A stretch of DNA of 64,000 nt from Actinoalloteichus fjordicus (GTDB lineage: Bacteria > Actinomycetota > Actinomycetes > Mycobacteriales > Pseudonocardiaceae), in NCBI RefSeq assembly GCF_001941625.1, contig NZ_CP016076.1, positions 4,490,249 through 4,554,248 on the forward strand. Reading direction: 5' to 3'. Shown here piece after piece: positions 16,595-25,590 of the stretch. The position numbers and the translations under genes are program-made. Below the pieces are notes generated by a model. It ran no database searches. It was not told the origin of the DNA and saw only the letters and a list, made by a program, of their open reading frames with translations. The stretch's first letter is position 1. Each line of letters opens with the position of its first letter.

Positions 16595-18883
16595 CTACAC
16601 CGACAGGTACGGGCTGGGTGTGCCATGCCAGCTGATCCTCAGAGTGTCACGGGCACGGGTCGCGGCAACGAAAAGCAGCGAGCGTGCCTTACGTTCCTCG
16701 CGAGCGGAGCGCTGTTGATCCTCCTTCCGGTAGCGCTCGATCACGGCGGTGCGGGGAATGACGCCATCGCACACGCCGACGATCGCCAGCTTCTGGTACT
16801 CGAGTCCCTTGAACCGGTGCATGGTGCCGACGTGAACCTCACCATCGCCCTTGGGGCCGTCCTTGGTGAGTTCGGCGCAGCTAATCTCCGCCTGTGTCGC
16901 AAGGTAGCGCATGACCTGGCCGACCATGTCCCGATCTGCGACACAGACGGCCACATTGCCACGGGGGTCGCGCCGTATCCCGTTGTCTCCAGTGGAGATC
17001 TCGGTGCGCCAGCTCGTCAAGGCTGCGGCGAGCTGGGTCAGTTCGTCCTCCCATGATGAGCAGGCCACGAGTTCGGGGGCCGGACCATGGAGCACCGAGC
17101 GATAGCCCTCGAGGGTGTCGGCACCGTCGTCGAGGTTGTCGTAGGAGACCTTCTGCGGATCGACGACTCCGATCGCGCGGGCGAGGATCTCCCGCGTGGT
17201 GCGGTAGCTGAGGGTCAGCCGTGAGGAACGACCACGGATGTTGATACCCACCGTGCCGAGGGTGACCTGATGGTCGTAGATGCGCTGGTGGGTGTCGCCG
17301 GCGATGAACAGGTCATTGGGACTCTTCGGGACCATGGCACGCAACATCGTCCAGTGGGCGGCGCGGAGATCTTGGGCCTCGTCGACGACCACATGCCGAT
17401 AGCGGTGACTGCGATAGCACCTGCCCGAACTGTCGTCGGGCTGGGCCGCTTCCGCGCCACCAACCGCCTCGTTGTCCCGTCGTGCCTCGATTTTCGCAGC
17501 CCGCTCCATTGCGAAGCGAGCCGCCCGCTCCGCGGCCTGGCCCCAGGTTTCGATGCCTTCCTTGTCCAGACGTACGGTGAACTGTTCCAGCAACTTCCAG
17601 ATCTGGTTGCGTTCCGGGCGGGTGAGCGATCGGCCGCGACCTGCGCGACGGGCATCGAAGTATGCCTTGCGGGTGTTCAGTGACTGGCCGAGAACGACCT
17701 GATCCCACTCCTCCAGAAGGAACTCGGCGTCCCAGCGTTGGTCGTCGACCTCAGCGAGCACCTGACGGAGGACGCCGAGCGCCACGGTGTCGAATACCCG
17801 CTGCCTACCGACGCCGACGCCGACGTTCTCGCTGAGAACTCGTGCGGCGAGCTGGTCGATGTGAGTGATTTCAACGCGGGCCAGCAATTCGGGCTCCAGC
17901 AGCGAGGCAAGGCGGGCACGCAGATCCGTGGTGAGATTCTTCGTGAAGGTGGTCAGCAGGATCGGCTTGTCTGAGCCTGGCGACAGCTGTTCGGCGAGGT
18001 GCTTCACTCGGTGCAGAGCGACGATGGTCTTGCCGGTGCCCGGCCCGCCGGAGACCCGGGCCGGTCCGTTGTAGTGGCGCCTGACGAGCTTTGCCTGGCT
18101 CGGGTGCAGGAAGATCTTCCAGGCGCGGAAGTCGCCCTCCTCGATCGCAGCCTTGAGATCCTCGTCGAAGGTGGTGACCGTGGTGCGCGCAAGAGCTGCG
18201 CTGAGGTTCTCGGCGTAGTCATCGCCTAGCTCGACCTCGACCTGAGAAGTGATCTCCCTGCGCACTTCGCCCATGCTCATACCGGCCGCAAGCCCGTAAA
18301 GGATGTCCTTGGACAACAGCGGTGCCCCGGAGACCAACTGGTCGAGTTCACCGCTGTCGGTGACAGCGAGGGCGAGATCGATCAGTTGTTCGGTGACTCC
18401 GAGGCCGCGAAGGTCCTGCGCAGTGATGCCGGTGAGGAGCGGAGCAACGGACGTGCTCGGCCTGCTCGGGGTGATCCGAGGAGTCTCGGATTCCGGTTCG
18501 GCGGGCGTGAGCGTCACTCCCGCCCGCTGCAGCACGCTGGCACCGACCACCGACAGATCCACGAACTCGATCTCTCCGGTGATCCGGTTGACCGCGACGG
18601 AAAGCTCCTCGTACACGTGCTTGCGGTGCCGGACAGCGATGACGAGCCAGTTCTCCTGCCCTCTGTCGTCGATGCCCGTCTTGGCGAGCAGCGCCCGGTA
18701 TGACTGGTCGATCTTCGCTCGGAAGACCCGACGATCACCCATGAGCGGTTTGAGGTCGAGCCCGGGGTGGTCGGGGTTGTCTCGGAAGAGGTGGCAGAAG
18801 TCGTAGAACTTCGCCTTCACCGAGCGGTCGAGCTTGTACAGCTCCTGTTCGGCCTTCTGGTACAGGCTGAGCCGTGCGGTCAT
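16595..18883 (-). CDS. UvrD/Rep-type helicase with RelE/ParE-like N-terminal domain
   Basis: The chosen ATG at 18883 overlaps the stop of the upstream giant helicase gene (TGATG) and gives 762 residues; the 68 extra upstream codons are arginine-rich antisense of that gene. Residues ~1-95 resemble the RelE/ParE toxin fold: YQKAEQELYKLD, KPLMGDRRVFRAKID, YRALLAK and WLVIAVRHRKHVYE. A linker of ~180 residues follows, then SF1 helicase motifs: GGPGTGKTIVALHR (residue ~280), VVVDEAQDLRAAHW (~500), FIAGDTHQRIYDHQ, LSYRTTREI, GTMHRFKGLEYQ and FVAATRARD. It closes the DISARM-like operon and may unwind DNA or RNA ends produced by its partners. Confidence 0.88.
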   Translation of the reverse strand: MTARLSLYQKAEQELYKLDRSVKAKFYDFCHLFRDNPDHPGLDLKPLMGDRRVFRAKIDQSYRALLAKTGIDDRGQENWLVIAVRHRKHVYEELSVAVNRITGEIEFVDLSVVGASVLQRAGVTLTPAEPESETPRITPSRPSTSVAPLLTGITAQDLRGLGVTEQLIDLALAVTDSGELDQLVSGAPLLSKDILYGLAAGMSMGEVRREITSQVEVELGDDYAENLSAALARTTVTTFDEDLKAAIEEGDFRAWKIFLHPSQAKLVRRHYNGPARVSGGPGTGKTIVALHRVKHLAEQLSPGSDKPILLTTFTKNLTTDLRARLASLLEPELLARVEITHIDQLAARVLSENVGVGVGRQRVFDTVALGVLRQVLAEVDDQRWDAEFLLEEWDQVVLGQSLNTRKAYFDARRAGRGRSLTRPERNQIWKLLEQFTVRLDKEGIETWGQAAERAARFAMERAAKIEARRDNEAVGGAEAAQPDDSSGRCYRSHRYRHVVVDEAQDLRAAHWTMLRAMVPKSPNDLFIAGDTHQRIYDHQVTLGTVGINIRGRSSRLTLSYRTTREILARAIGVVDPQKVSYDNLDDGADTLEGYRSVLHGPAPELVACSSWEDELTQLAAALTSWRTEISTGDNGIRRDPRGNVAVCVADRDMVGQVMRYLATQAEISCAELTKDGPKGDGEVHVGTMHRFKGLEYQKLAIVGVCDGVIPRTAVIERYRKEDQQRSAREERKARSLLFVAATRARDTLRISWHGTPSPYLSV

Positions 18884-21800
18884 CAGGCGGCGGTACCTTC
18901 CGCGTCGGGGAGCAGGTCGAGAAGCGAGTCGAGGTGGTCGAGCCAGTCGTCTGCGGTGCGCGCCGTCCAACCGGCCTCGGCATACGCGCGATCGCGATTC
19001 ATCGCCTCCACGTCGTGATCGTCCTCGGACTCGGCGACGACAGCGACGCGGACCGCGGATTCCGCCCAGGCGAAGTCCGCCTGCCAACGCGGCTCGCCGA
19101 GTTCGTGTCCGAAGACGGGCGCCCTCTTGCCCTGTGCGGCAAGCAGTCTGGCAAGCCTGGTCAGCGCTGACTCCGGTTCGTCCTCTTCGAGGATCGGCAG
19201 GATCTCCTCGTCCCAGGACGCATCCCGCAGCAGCCGCGTCACGTCTTGCTCGGCGACTGACAACGAGTCCTCCGGCTCCGCGACCTTTCGCGGCTTCGGG
19301 AGCTCGGCGAGGGAATCCAGCTCTCCCCTGCCGCCGCAGACGGCGAGGATCTCGACCGGAAACGCAGCAGCTCGGCTGGCGGCCAGCTGCACCCCGTCTC
19401 CCCCAGCGTGGGAGAGGAATTGCAGCAGGTTCGACCAGTAGAGCCAGGAACGCCAGCGCAGCTTGTGTTCGTCGGTCTCCAGCGCCTCGTCGCTGTCGTC
19501 GAGGACGGCGACGGCGCTCCAGCGCACCGCGTCAGCAGAAGCCTCGTCGGTGAAGTCGATGGCAAGGATGATGGGAAGCCCATGCAGGTCGGTGCCGCGC
19601 AGAACGTGAACCGGCCCGTCGTTCCCGGCAGGAGCGCTCTCACGTGTAGCGAGCTCGGCCCGCAGCGACGCCCTCGCACCCTCGCGATCGACCCCTGAAG
19701 AGATCGGAACCGCTAAGGTCGTCAGTCCTGCGACCAGGGCTTTGGCACGCCGTGCCCACAGTGTGAAGTCGGGGCGACGTAGGTACGCGAGCAGGGAGCG
19801 GATCGGGTCGACGAACACGGCGTCGGCAAGCCGAGAGCGGTGTTCGCCCAAGCCTTCGTAAACGTCCTTGGCCCGATCTTGGGCGATCCCCTGATACGGG
19901 GGCCAGACCGGTTCGGCGCGCGTGTTCCGCTGTTCGAACAGGTCGAGATCGTCCCAGGTGATCTGGAAGACCACTCGTCCGTCGCTGCGTAGCTGGTTAC
20001 GTTTGTCGCAGTCGTCCCCGAGCCGGTTGTGACGCCGGGTCGCGTGGTAGCGATAGCCGTCCAGGTAGACGGTCACGATCTGCTTCGGTCCGTCGACCCG
20101 TTCGAACGTGAAATCCGTGCGGGTGTGGTGCAGATCCTGCTGGGCGGTCAATCGCCAGTTGATGACGCCGTTGGTGTCAGCGAACCGGAGGTAGCCGCTG
20201 GCCCGGCCATCCTCATCCAGCGTGGCGTTCTCGTCGGTGGTGACCCATCCACGCAATGCGGCCAGGAAACGCGCCTCGAGATCGGACTCCACCTGCTTGT
20301 CCAGGCCGATCCGCCCAGTGTGCGGAACCTTGTCGACCGTCCACGCGTCGACGAGCGTCTCACCGTCGTCGTCCACGGTGCCTAAGAGGTCACCGAGAAT
20401 CTCCAAGGCCTCCCGGCGGGAGACGATGTCCTGATAGCGCTCGTCGGTGTAACGGTGCAGGCAACGGTGACAGGCCAGGCGGCCTTCGTCTTTGCACGGG
20501 CAGCCGAGCAGTGTCCGACGCGCGTCGGCCAGCGTGGCCCTGAACGCGGCTGCATCGGTGAGCCTGTGCAGATAACCCGTGCCGCCGGGGAGCCGGTCGA
20601 AGAGAACGAGGAAGTGGCGCCGCTCCCCGGTCGCCGGGTCCGGCATTGACGCCACGGTGGTGTCCAGATGTTGTGGGTCGCCACCGAAATGCCTGTCGAC
20701 GCCCAGTCGTAGAGCCGCGCGGAACGAGTGGACCTTCTCTTCGATGAGCACGGTTGCCGCAGGTAGCAGCACCCGCAGTGCCTCGGTACGCAGCTGGTGC
20801 GCCAGCAACACCGGCACCTGAGGTACGGTCTCCGAACGTCGTCCCCGGCGCAGCGGACACCAGGGCTGGTGGTGCTTGACCTTCGGGTTGCGGGCGGCAG
20901 ACGAGTTCAAGGCATCCGTGTCGTGGTCGAAGACCGGTTTGCCGTCGGCCGTCGCCGCGCCGCAGCCGGTGCAGACGTGGAAGGGACTCAACCGGACGGA
21001 CTGCCCGGCCAGGTCGTCCTCCAGGTTCCTGTCGAAGCGGGCGAGGCCGACGTTGACGCGCCGAACCGTGGCACTTCGGCAGAAGTCGACACCGAAGGTC
21101 TGCGTGCCGTGGCGCCATGACGTGTCTGGTTCGATCGCCTCGATCGGGATGTCCACCGCGTCGATGACGGTGTAGAATCGCCGATCGCGATCGTCCTTGT
21201 CATCGCCGATCCGCGCATCCTCACGCTTGTCCCGCGAGGTGACGACGGCCGGTTCCACCACCCGGTGCAGGCACGAGCCGTCATCGGCGATGCGTGGGCT
21301 GCGGCAACGTGGGCAGGGTGAGCGGTCCTCGGCGGCATTCTCCGTGCGCACGAAACCGCAGTCCTGGCAGAACCTCCAGTGCTGCCACTGCCGGTGGGCC
21401 GTCGTGCCGATCTCCATACCGGTGATCTGGTGTCGGTACCCGTTGACGTAGAAGGTGTTGCCGGGCGCAAGCTCGGACAGCGCATACCGCCGGGGCCGGT
21501 CGTACGAACGAAGTCTGGACGTGAACCGCTGCTTCCCCGTGGCCGGGTCCGCGCCCTCAGACCAGTACAGCGTGGAGTTCAGCGTGGTGACGGTGTCGAT
21601 CAGGGCGTAGTTCGGCAGCAGCCCGAGATCGCACATCGCATTCTGCGCGGGTGTCATGCCGTGCTGGAGCAGACGCCTGCCGACCGCCCGCCGCTCCGCG
21701 TCGAGTTCGGCCCGCTGGCCTGCCTGTTCCGGATCGGACTCGTGCAGCTCACCGTGCGCTTCGTCGATCATCCTCAGGCGCGAGCGCAGAATGTCCTCGC

Positions 21801-24800
21801 TGCGCCGCCAATCACGTTCAGCCTCCTCGACCGCGCTCCGCAGCCCGCGGGTCGCATAGGCCCGCAGGTCGGTCTTGGCCTCGTCGTTCACCCCGGTGGG
21901 AAAGAGCGCCAGAAAACCCTCGACCAGCTGATCACCTTGAGCGAGAACCACCTCTACCAGGTCAGCGAGATATCCGGACGGGCCGAACAGTGCAGGTGCC
22001 TGCGGCGGCAGCGCACGCAGCGGAATGCCGTCGCCACGGAGCAGACGACCTCGAGCCGCAAGGTCCAGCAGGTGCGCCAAGTACTGACGGCGCAGGATCT
22101 CGACTGCGGAGAGGTGACATCCGGGTGGCAGGATCTGGCCGTCGATCATCTCCCTTGGCTGGTCGAGGAAGTACAGGTCCCTACGGCTGCGGTCGGGGAT
22201 GGTCAGCAGGAAGGCATTGCCGGTGCGGCGTCCCGCGCGGCCGACCTGCTGTGCATAGTTGGCCGGGCGGCGCGGCAACGCCGCCAGCACGACGGCCGAC
22301 AGCTCGCCGATATCGATGCCCATCTCCAGTGTCGGCGTGCACGACAGCACGTTGGGATCCTTGAACCCGGTGCCGTGCTTGAACGCCGCCTCGACCCGCT
22401 CGCGCTCGGGACGGCTGAGCATGCCGGTGTGCTCGGCGGTGATCACCTGATATGTGCCAGCCCGCCGGTACAGGCGCCGGTAGTAGTCGCCACGGTAGTC
22501 GCGATCCCGCTGGTGAGTGCCCAGCTCCTCAGGCCGGTCTCCGGCAACAAGACGGCCGGTGCGGCAGCGGTAGGAAGGACAGGGCTGACCGTGCCACTGC
22601 CCCAGCAGTGACGGGTGCACCGTCTGCTCCCAGAAACACACCGGGCAGCGCACGAACGCGGTGTTCACCTCGTCGTCGGTCAACAACCGGATGTCGATGT
22701 GGCCCGGCTGGAGACCGTAGATCCGCGCCGAGCTGTCGTTGGGTGTGCCGACCGACAGCAGGCCTGCGGCGGCGAGCTCGGGCAGCAGCAGGCTCCAGAA
22801 CTCCGGGACCTGCTCGCGCGGCAGCTCCAGGCACCGCTGCGCCCAGCGCTCGTACCAGGACAGCCGCCCCGTGGCGAAGTCGAACTCACTGGCCGCCTTG
22901 GGCTGGGCGAGCAGAAACCTCGGGGCGCCGATGCCCTTGGGGAACGCCCGCATGCCCGGCGGCCGACCACCCCAGACGTGGTACCGACTGGTGCCTGCCT
23001 CCTGTAGATATCCCTTCAGCCATCGGTGCTTGATCGCACCACGAGTCCGCAGCCGCTCCAGAAAGATGCGTAGAAACGCCAGATATCTCGGCGCATCCTG
23101 CGCGTCGGGAGCCACCCCGCCCCGTTGGAGCCCGAGGTGGACGGCCTTGACGAGTTCCACCGCGGCCGCCGGATCGGAGACTCGAACCTGTGCGGCCGCG
23201 GTGCGGGTCAGCTCCAAGGTGCGGCCATTGCGCGACCGGAAGCCGAACTCCATCAACGCTTCGAAAGCGAGCCGCTCGCCGATCAAGCGCCAGGTCTTCA
23301 GATCGCCGCCGCGCCCCTGGCCGGAGAGCAGCCGATTCACTCCCTTGTGGTCGTGCAGGTCGGTCGGGACGACCGCACTCAAGGTCTTCGAATCGGTGGT
23401 CGCTGCGACGACGTCGGCGATGAGGTCGTTCAGGGCAGTCGACCGATCCTCGGACAGATGCTTCTTCAGCAGCGCACGCAGGGAGAAGGTGAACGAGCGG
23501 CTCGCAACGAACCCGGCCCGATGCGCGGCGTCCTGCACCGAGTCGTTGAACATCAGCGTCTTGTCCTCGGCCAGCTCCTCGTCGAGCTCTCCCCCGGTGA
23601 AGAGCTGGGTCACCGAGGCCGCCGCGAGCGCCGCAGCACCGGTTCCCAGGTACCGGATCGCGTTGCGCTCCCCGCATGCGGGGCACCAGTCCTCGCCGGC
23701 TGCGGTGTTCGCGGTATCGCCGATGTTGGCGAGGACGAAGGCCGAATCGCGTGCGGTCAGACGCGGTTCACCGGTCGCCTGGTCGTAGTCCTTCTGCGGG
23801 TCGGGCAATTTCAGCCGACGCTCGAGCCCGTCCAGCACCAGCAGGATCCCACCGGTGCCGTGGGCCAGTGCGCCCTTGTCTCTGCTGGAACGAGCCGACA
23901 TCGCCATCGGTGCAGCGCCGGAGCCTTCCCGCGCCTCACGATCGGTCGCCGCGATCAGGTTACGGACCCTGATCTTGTCCTGGCTGGTGGAGGCTCGCCG
24001 GATCCTGTGAGTGTCGAACTCCACGTCCTGGTCGTCGCTCTCCGGGGAGAACACCGCCCATCCAGAACGCCCGCAGTCGCGGCAGTAGACCGCAGGCAGG
24101 AACAGGTTCGCCGACTGCCCGGACGTCGCCACCGTCACCGGAGCCGTACGGCCGTGGTTCGCGCCCTGTGCATCGTTGGTTCCGGCCGTGTCCCAGCGAA
24201 ACTCCGCCTTCGGCCATGGCAACACACCGCGTACGAGCCGGGACACCGAGCGAGCCCATTGGTGTACCTCGACTTGCACGAACGGACGCGGCCGGTCAGG
24301 AGTGGACTCGGGGTCACGCGCGATCGAGAGCAGCGCCACGAACCGGGCGAGAGCAGCGGCCGCGACCTCGGGATGACGAGTGATCGCCTGCACCCACGAT
24401 TGCGCGCCAGTACGCCACATCATGTCCAGGATCTCGGCGCCCATCCGGACCACGCCGTCCAGCGACCGCAGGACGGCCGAAGTGAGCATGTGCTTCTTCA
24501 GGTTCGCCCCGAGCACGAACGGGTCCAGGTCGCGCGTGCCGGTGACCGCCTCGATCAGATCAGCCGACGCCTCCTCGCCGGTGGCCGGGTCGGGCAATGC
24601 GGCGAGCTGCTCGGGCAGCGGGAACGGGAGGATCGGATCGAAGTCCTGGACGGGGATGAACTCGTCGACCGACTGTCGGTTCTCGCCGATCACCGCATCC
24701 GCGGTGAACTCGGTGCCGAAGACCTGCGTGACGACGTCGAGCAGGGCGCTCGCGTCAGCACCGACACCGGAGCCCAAGGTCGCGGACGTGGCCACCGGAC

Positions 24801-25590
24801 AGATGCGGCCGAGCGGCCGGGCAGGCTCGGGCGTCCCTACCGCGGCGGCGAGGCGACGCAGCAGCATCGCCACGTCCGTGCCCTGCGCGCCGTCGTAGGT
24901 GTGGAACTCGTCCACGACGACGTAACGAAGGTCCACGTCAGCCCACAGTGGAGCGTCTGAGGAGCGTTGCAGCAGGAGGTCGAGCATCTTGTAGTTGGTG
25001 ATGAGGATGTCGGGCGGCGAGAGCCACATGTCCGAGCGCCGGGTGTGGACCTTCTCGTACCTGGTTGCCGCCCGGTCGCCGATGTACAGGCCTGCGTGCA
25101 GTCTGCTCAACGCCGTGTGCTCGACGAGCAGTGTGTTGAGACGTTGCGCCTGGTCTGTCGCGAGAGCGTTCATCGGGTACAGGAAGACCGCCTTGATCCC
25201 CTCGCGGCCTGCGGCCTTCTCCCGCGCGCAGTGATCAAGAATCGGGTAGAGGAACGCCTCGGTCTTCCCGGAGCCCGTGCCCGTGGTGATGACGGTCGGC
25301 TGCGGGGTTCGACCAGCTGCGGAGCTGAGTCGGGCGAAGGCCTCGGCCTGGTGGGCGTACGGCGTCCAGCCGTCCTCACGCTTCCAGTCCAGCAGCTCGC
25401 GCCAGCTGGAGTCCGCCGCCGTGAAAGGGGTGCGGATGCGGAGAAACGGACCACGGAACATGCCCGAGGTCTCGTCCCCGAGAAACCGGTGCAGCGACTC
25501 GCGTGCGCCTTCATCGGTGAGGGCGTAGGTGGTCGACAGGTACTGCAGCAGGCTTTCCTTGAGCCCCCGTGCTTCGAGCGTCGGCCTCAC
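18883..25590 (-). CDS. Giant DEAD/DEAH helicase with DUF1998 and Vsr-like nuclease domain (DrmA/DrmB-like)
   Basis: The GTG at 25590 overlaps the methylase stop as GTGA, has AGGAGG upstream and gives ~2,235 residues; a GTG at 25623 is the longer option. The N-terminal SF2 helicase has TTGTGSGKTEAF (residue ~105), FLYPMNALATDQ, VVVDEFHTYDG and TSATLGSG. The distant second RecA domain has CTPTLEMGIDIGEL and QQVGRAGRR. Cysteine clusters YCRDCGRSG, FCQDCGF...CPRCR and the DUF1998 hallmark CPCKDEGRLACHRCLHRY follow. Near residues 1770-1890 is a Vsr/PD-(D/E)xK-like domain: DFTFERVDG, VYLDGYRYH, ITWDDLDLF. About 350 further residues are unassigned. In DISARM, DrmA (helicase) and DrmB (DUF1998) are separate; here they appear joined. 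Confidence 0.85.
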   Translation of the reverse strand: MRPTLEARGLKESLLQYLSTTYALTDEGARESLHRFLGDETSGMFRGPFLRIRTPFTAADSSWRELLDWKREDGWTPYAHQAEAFARLSSAAGRTPQPTVITTGTGSGKTEAFLYPILDHCAREKAAGREGIKAVFLYPMNALATDQAQRLNTLLVEHTALSRLHAGLYIGDRAATRYEKVHTRRSDMWLSPPDILITNYKMLDLLLQRSSDAPLWADVDLRYVVVDEFHTYDGAQGTDVAMLLRRLAAAVGTPEPARPLGRICPVATSATLGSGVGADASALLDVVTQVFGTEFTADAVIGENRQSVDEFIPVQDFDPILPFPLPEQLAALPDPATGEEASADLIEAVTGTRDLDPFVLGANLKKHMLTSAVLRSLDGVVRMGAEILDMMWRTGAQSWVQAITRHPEVAAAALARFVALLSIARDPESTPDRPRPFVQVEVHQWARSVSRLVRGVLPWPKAEFRWDTAGTNDAQGANHGRTAPVTVATSGQSANLFLPAVYCRDCGRSGWAVFSPESDDQDVEFDTHRIRRASTSQDKIRVRNLIAATDREAREGSGAAPMAMSARSSRDKGALAHGTGGILLVLDGLERRLKLPDPQKDYDQATGEPRLTARDSAFVLANIGDTANTAAGEDWCPACGERNAIRYLGTGAAALAAASVTQLFTGGELDEELAEDKTLMFNDSVQDAAHRAGFVASRSFTFSLRALLKKHLSEDRSTALNDLIADVVAATTDSKTLSAVVPTDLHDHKGVNRLLSGQGRGGDLKTWRLIGERLAFEALMEFGFRSRNGRTLELTRTAAAQVRVSDPAAAVELVKAVHLGLQRGGVAPDAQDAPRYLAFLRIFLERLRTRGAIKHRWLKGYLQEAGTSRYHVWGGRPPGMRAFPKGIGAPRFLLAQPKAASEFDFATGRLSWYERWAQRCLELPREQVPEFWSLLLPELAAAGLLSVGTPNDSSARIYGLQPGHIDIRLLTDDEVNTAFVRCPVCFWEQTVHPSLLGQWHGQPCPSYRCRTGRLVAGDRPEELGTHQRDRDYRGDYYRRLYRRAGTYQVITAEHTGMLSRPERERVEAAFKHGTGFKDPNVLSCTPTLEMGIDIGELSAVVLAALPRRPANYAQQVGRAGRRTGNAFLLTIPDRSRRDLYFLDQPREMIDGQILPPGCHLSAVEILRRQYLAHLLDLAARGRLLRGDGIPLRALPPQAPALFGPSGYLADLVEVVLAQGDQLVEGFLALFPTGVNDEAKTDLRAYATRGLRSAVEEAERDWRRSEDILRSRLRMIDEAHGELHESDPEQAGQRAELDAERRAVGRRLLQHGMTPAQNAMCDLGLLPNYALIDTVTTLNSTLYWSEGADPATGKQRFTSRLRSYDRPRRYALSELAPGNTFYVNGYRHQITGMEIGTTAHRQWQHWRFCQDCGFVRTENAAEDRSPCPRCRSPRIADDGSCLHRVVEPAVVTSRDKREDARIGDDKDDRDRRFYTVIDAVDIPIEAIEPDTSWRHGTQTFGVDFCRSATVRRVNVGLARFDRNLEDDLAGQSVRLSPFHVCTGCGAATADGKPVFDHDTDALNSSAARNPKVKHHQPWCPLRRGRRSETVPQVPVLLAHQLRTEALRVLLPAATVLIEEKVHSFRAALRLGVDRHFGGDPQHLDTTVASMPDPATGERRHFLVLFDRLPGGTGYLHRLTDAAAFRATLADARRTLLGCPCKDEGRLACHRCLHRYTDERYQDIVSRREALEILGDLLGTVDDDGETLVDAWTVDKVPHTGRIGLDKQVESDLEARFLAALRGWVTTDENATLDEDGRASGYLRFADTNGVINWRLTAQQDLHHTRTDFTFERVDGPKQIVTVYLDGYRYHATRRHNRLGDDCDKRNQLRSDGRVVFQITWDDLDLFEQRNTRAEPVWPPYQGIAQDRAKDVYEGLGEHRSRLADAVFVDPIRSLLAYLRRPDFTLWARRAKALVAGLTTLAVPISSGVDREGARASLRAELATRESAPAGNDGPVHVLRGTDLHGLPIILAIDFTDEASADAVRWSAVAVLDDSDEALETDEHKLRWRSWLYWSNLLQFLSHAGGDGVQLAASRAAAFPVEILAVCGGRGELDSLAELPKPRKVAEPEDSLSVAEQDVTRLLRDASWDEEILPILEEDEPESALTRLARLLAAQGKRAPVFGHELGEPRWQADFAWAESAVRVAVVAESEDDHDVEAMNRDRAYAEAGWTARTADDWLDHLDSLLDLLPDAEGTAA

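Noticed and set aside
23125-24960. 611-codon plus-strand frame opposite the giant helicase
   Set aside because: Shadow of the helicase gene; no motif and no ribosome binding site.
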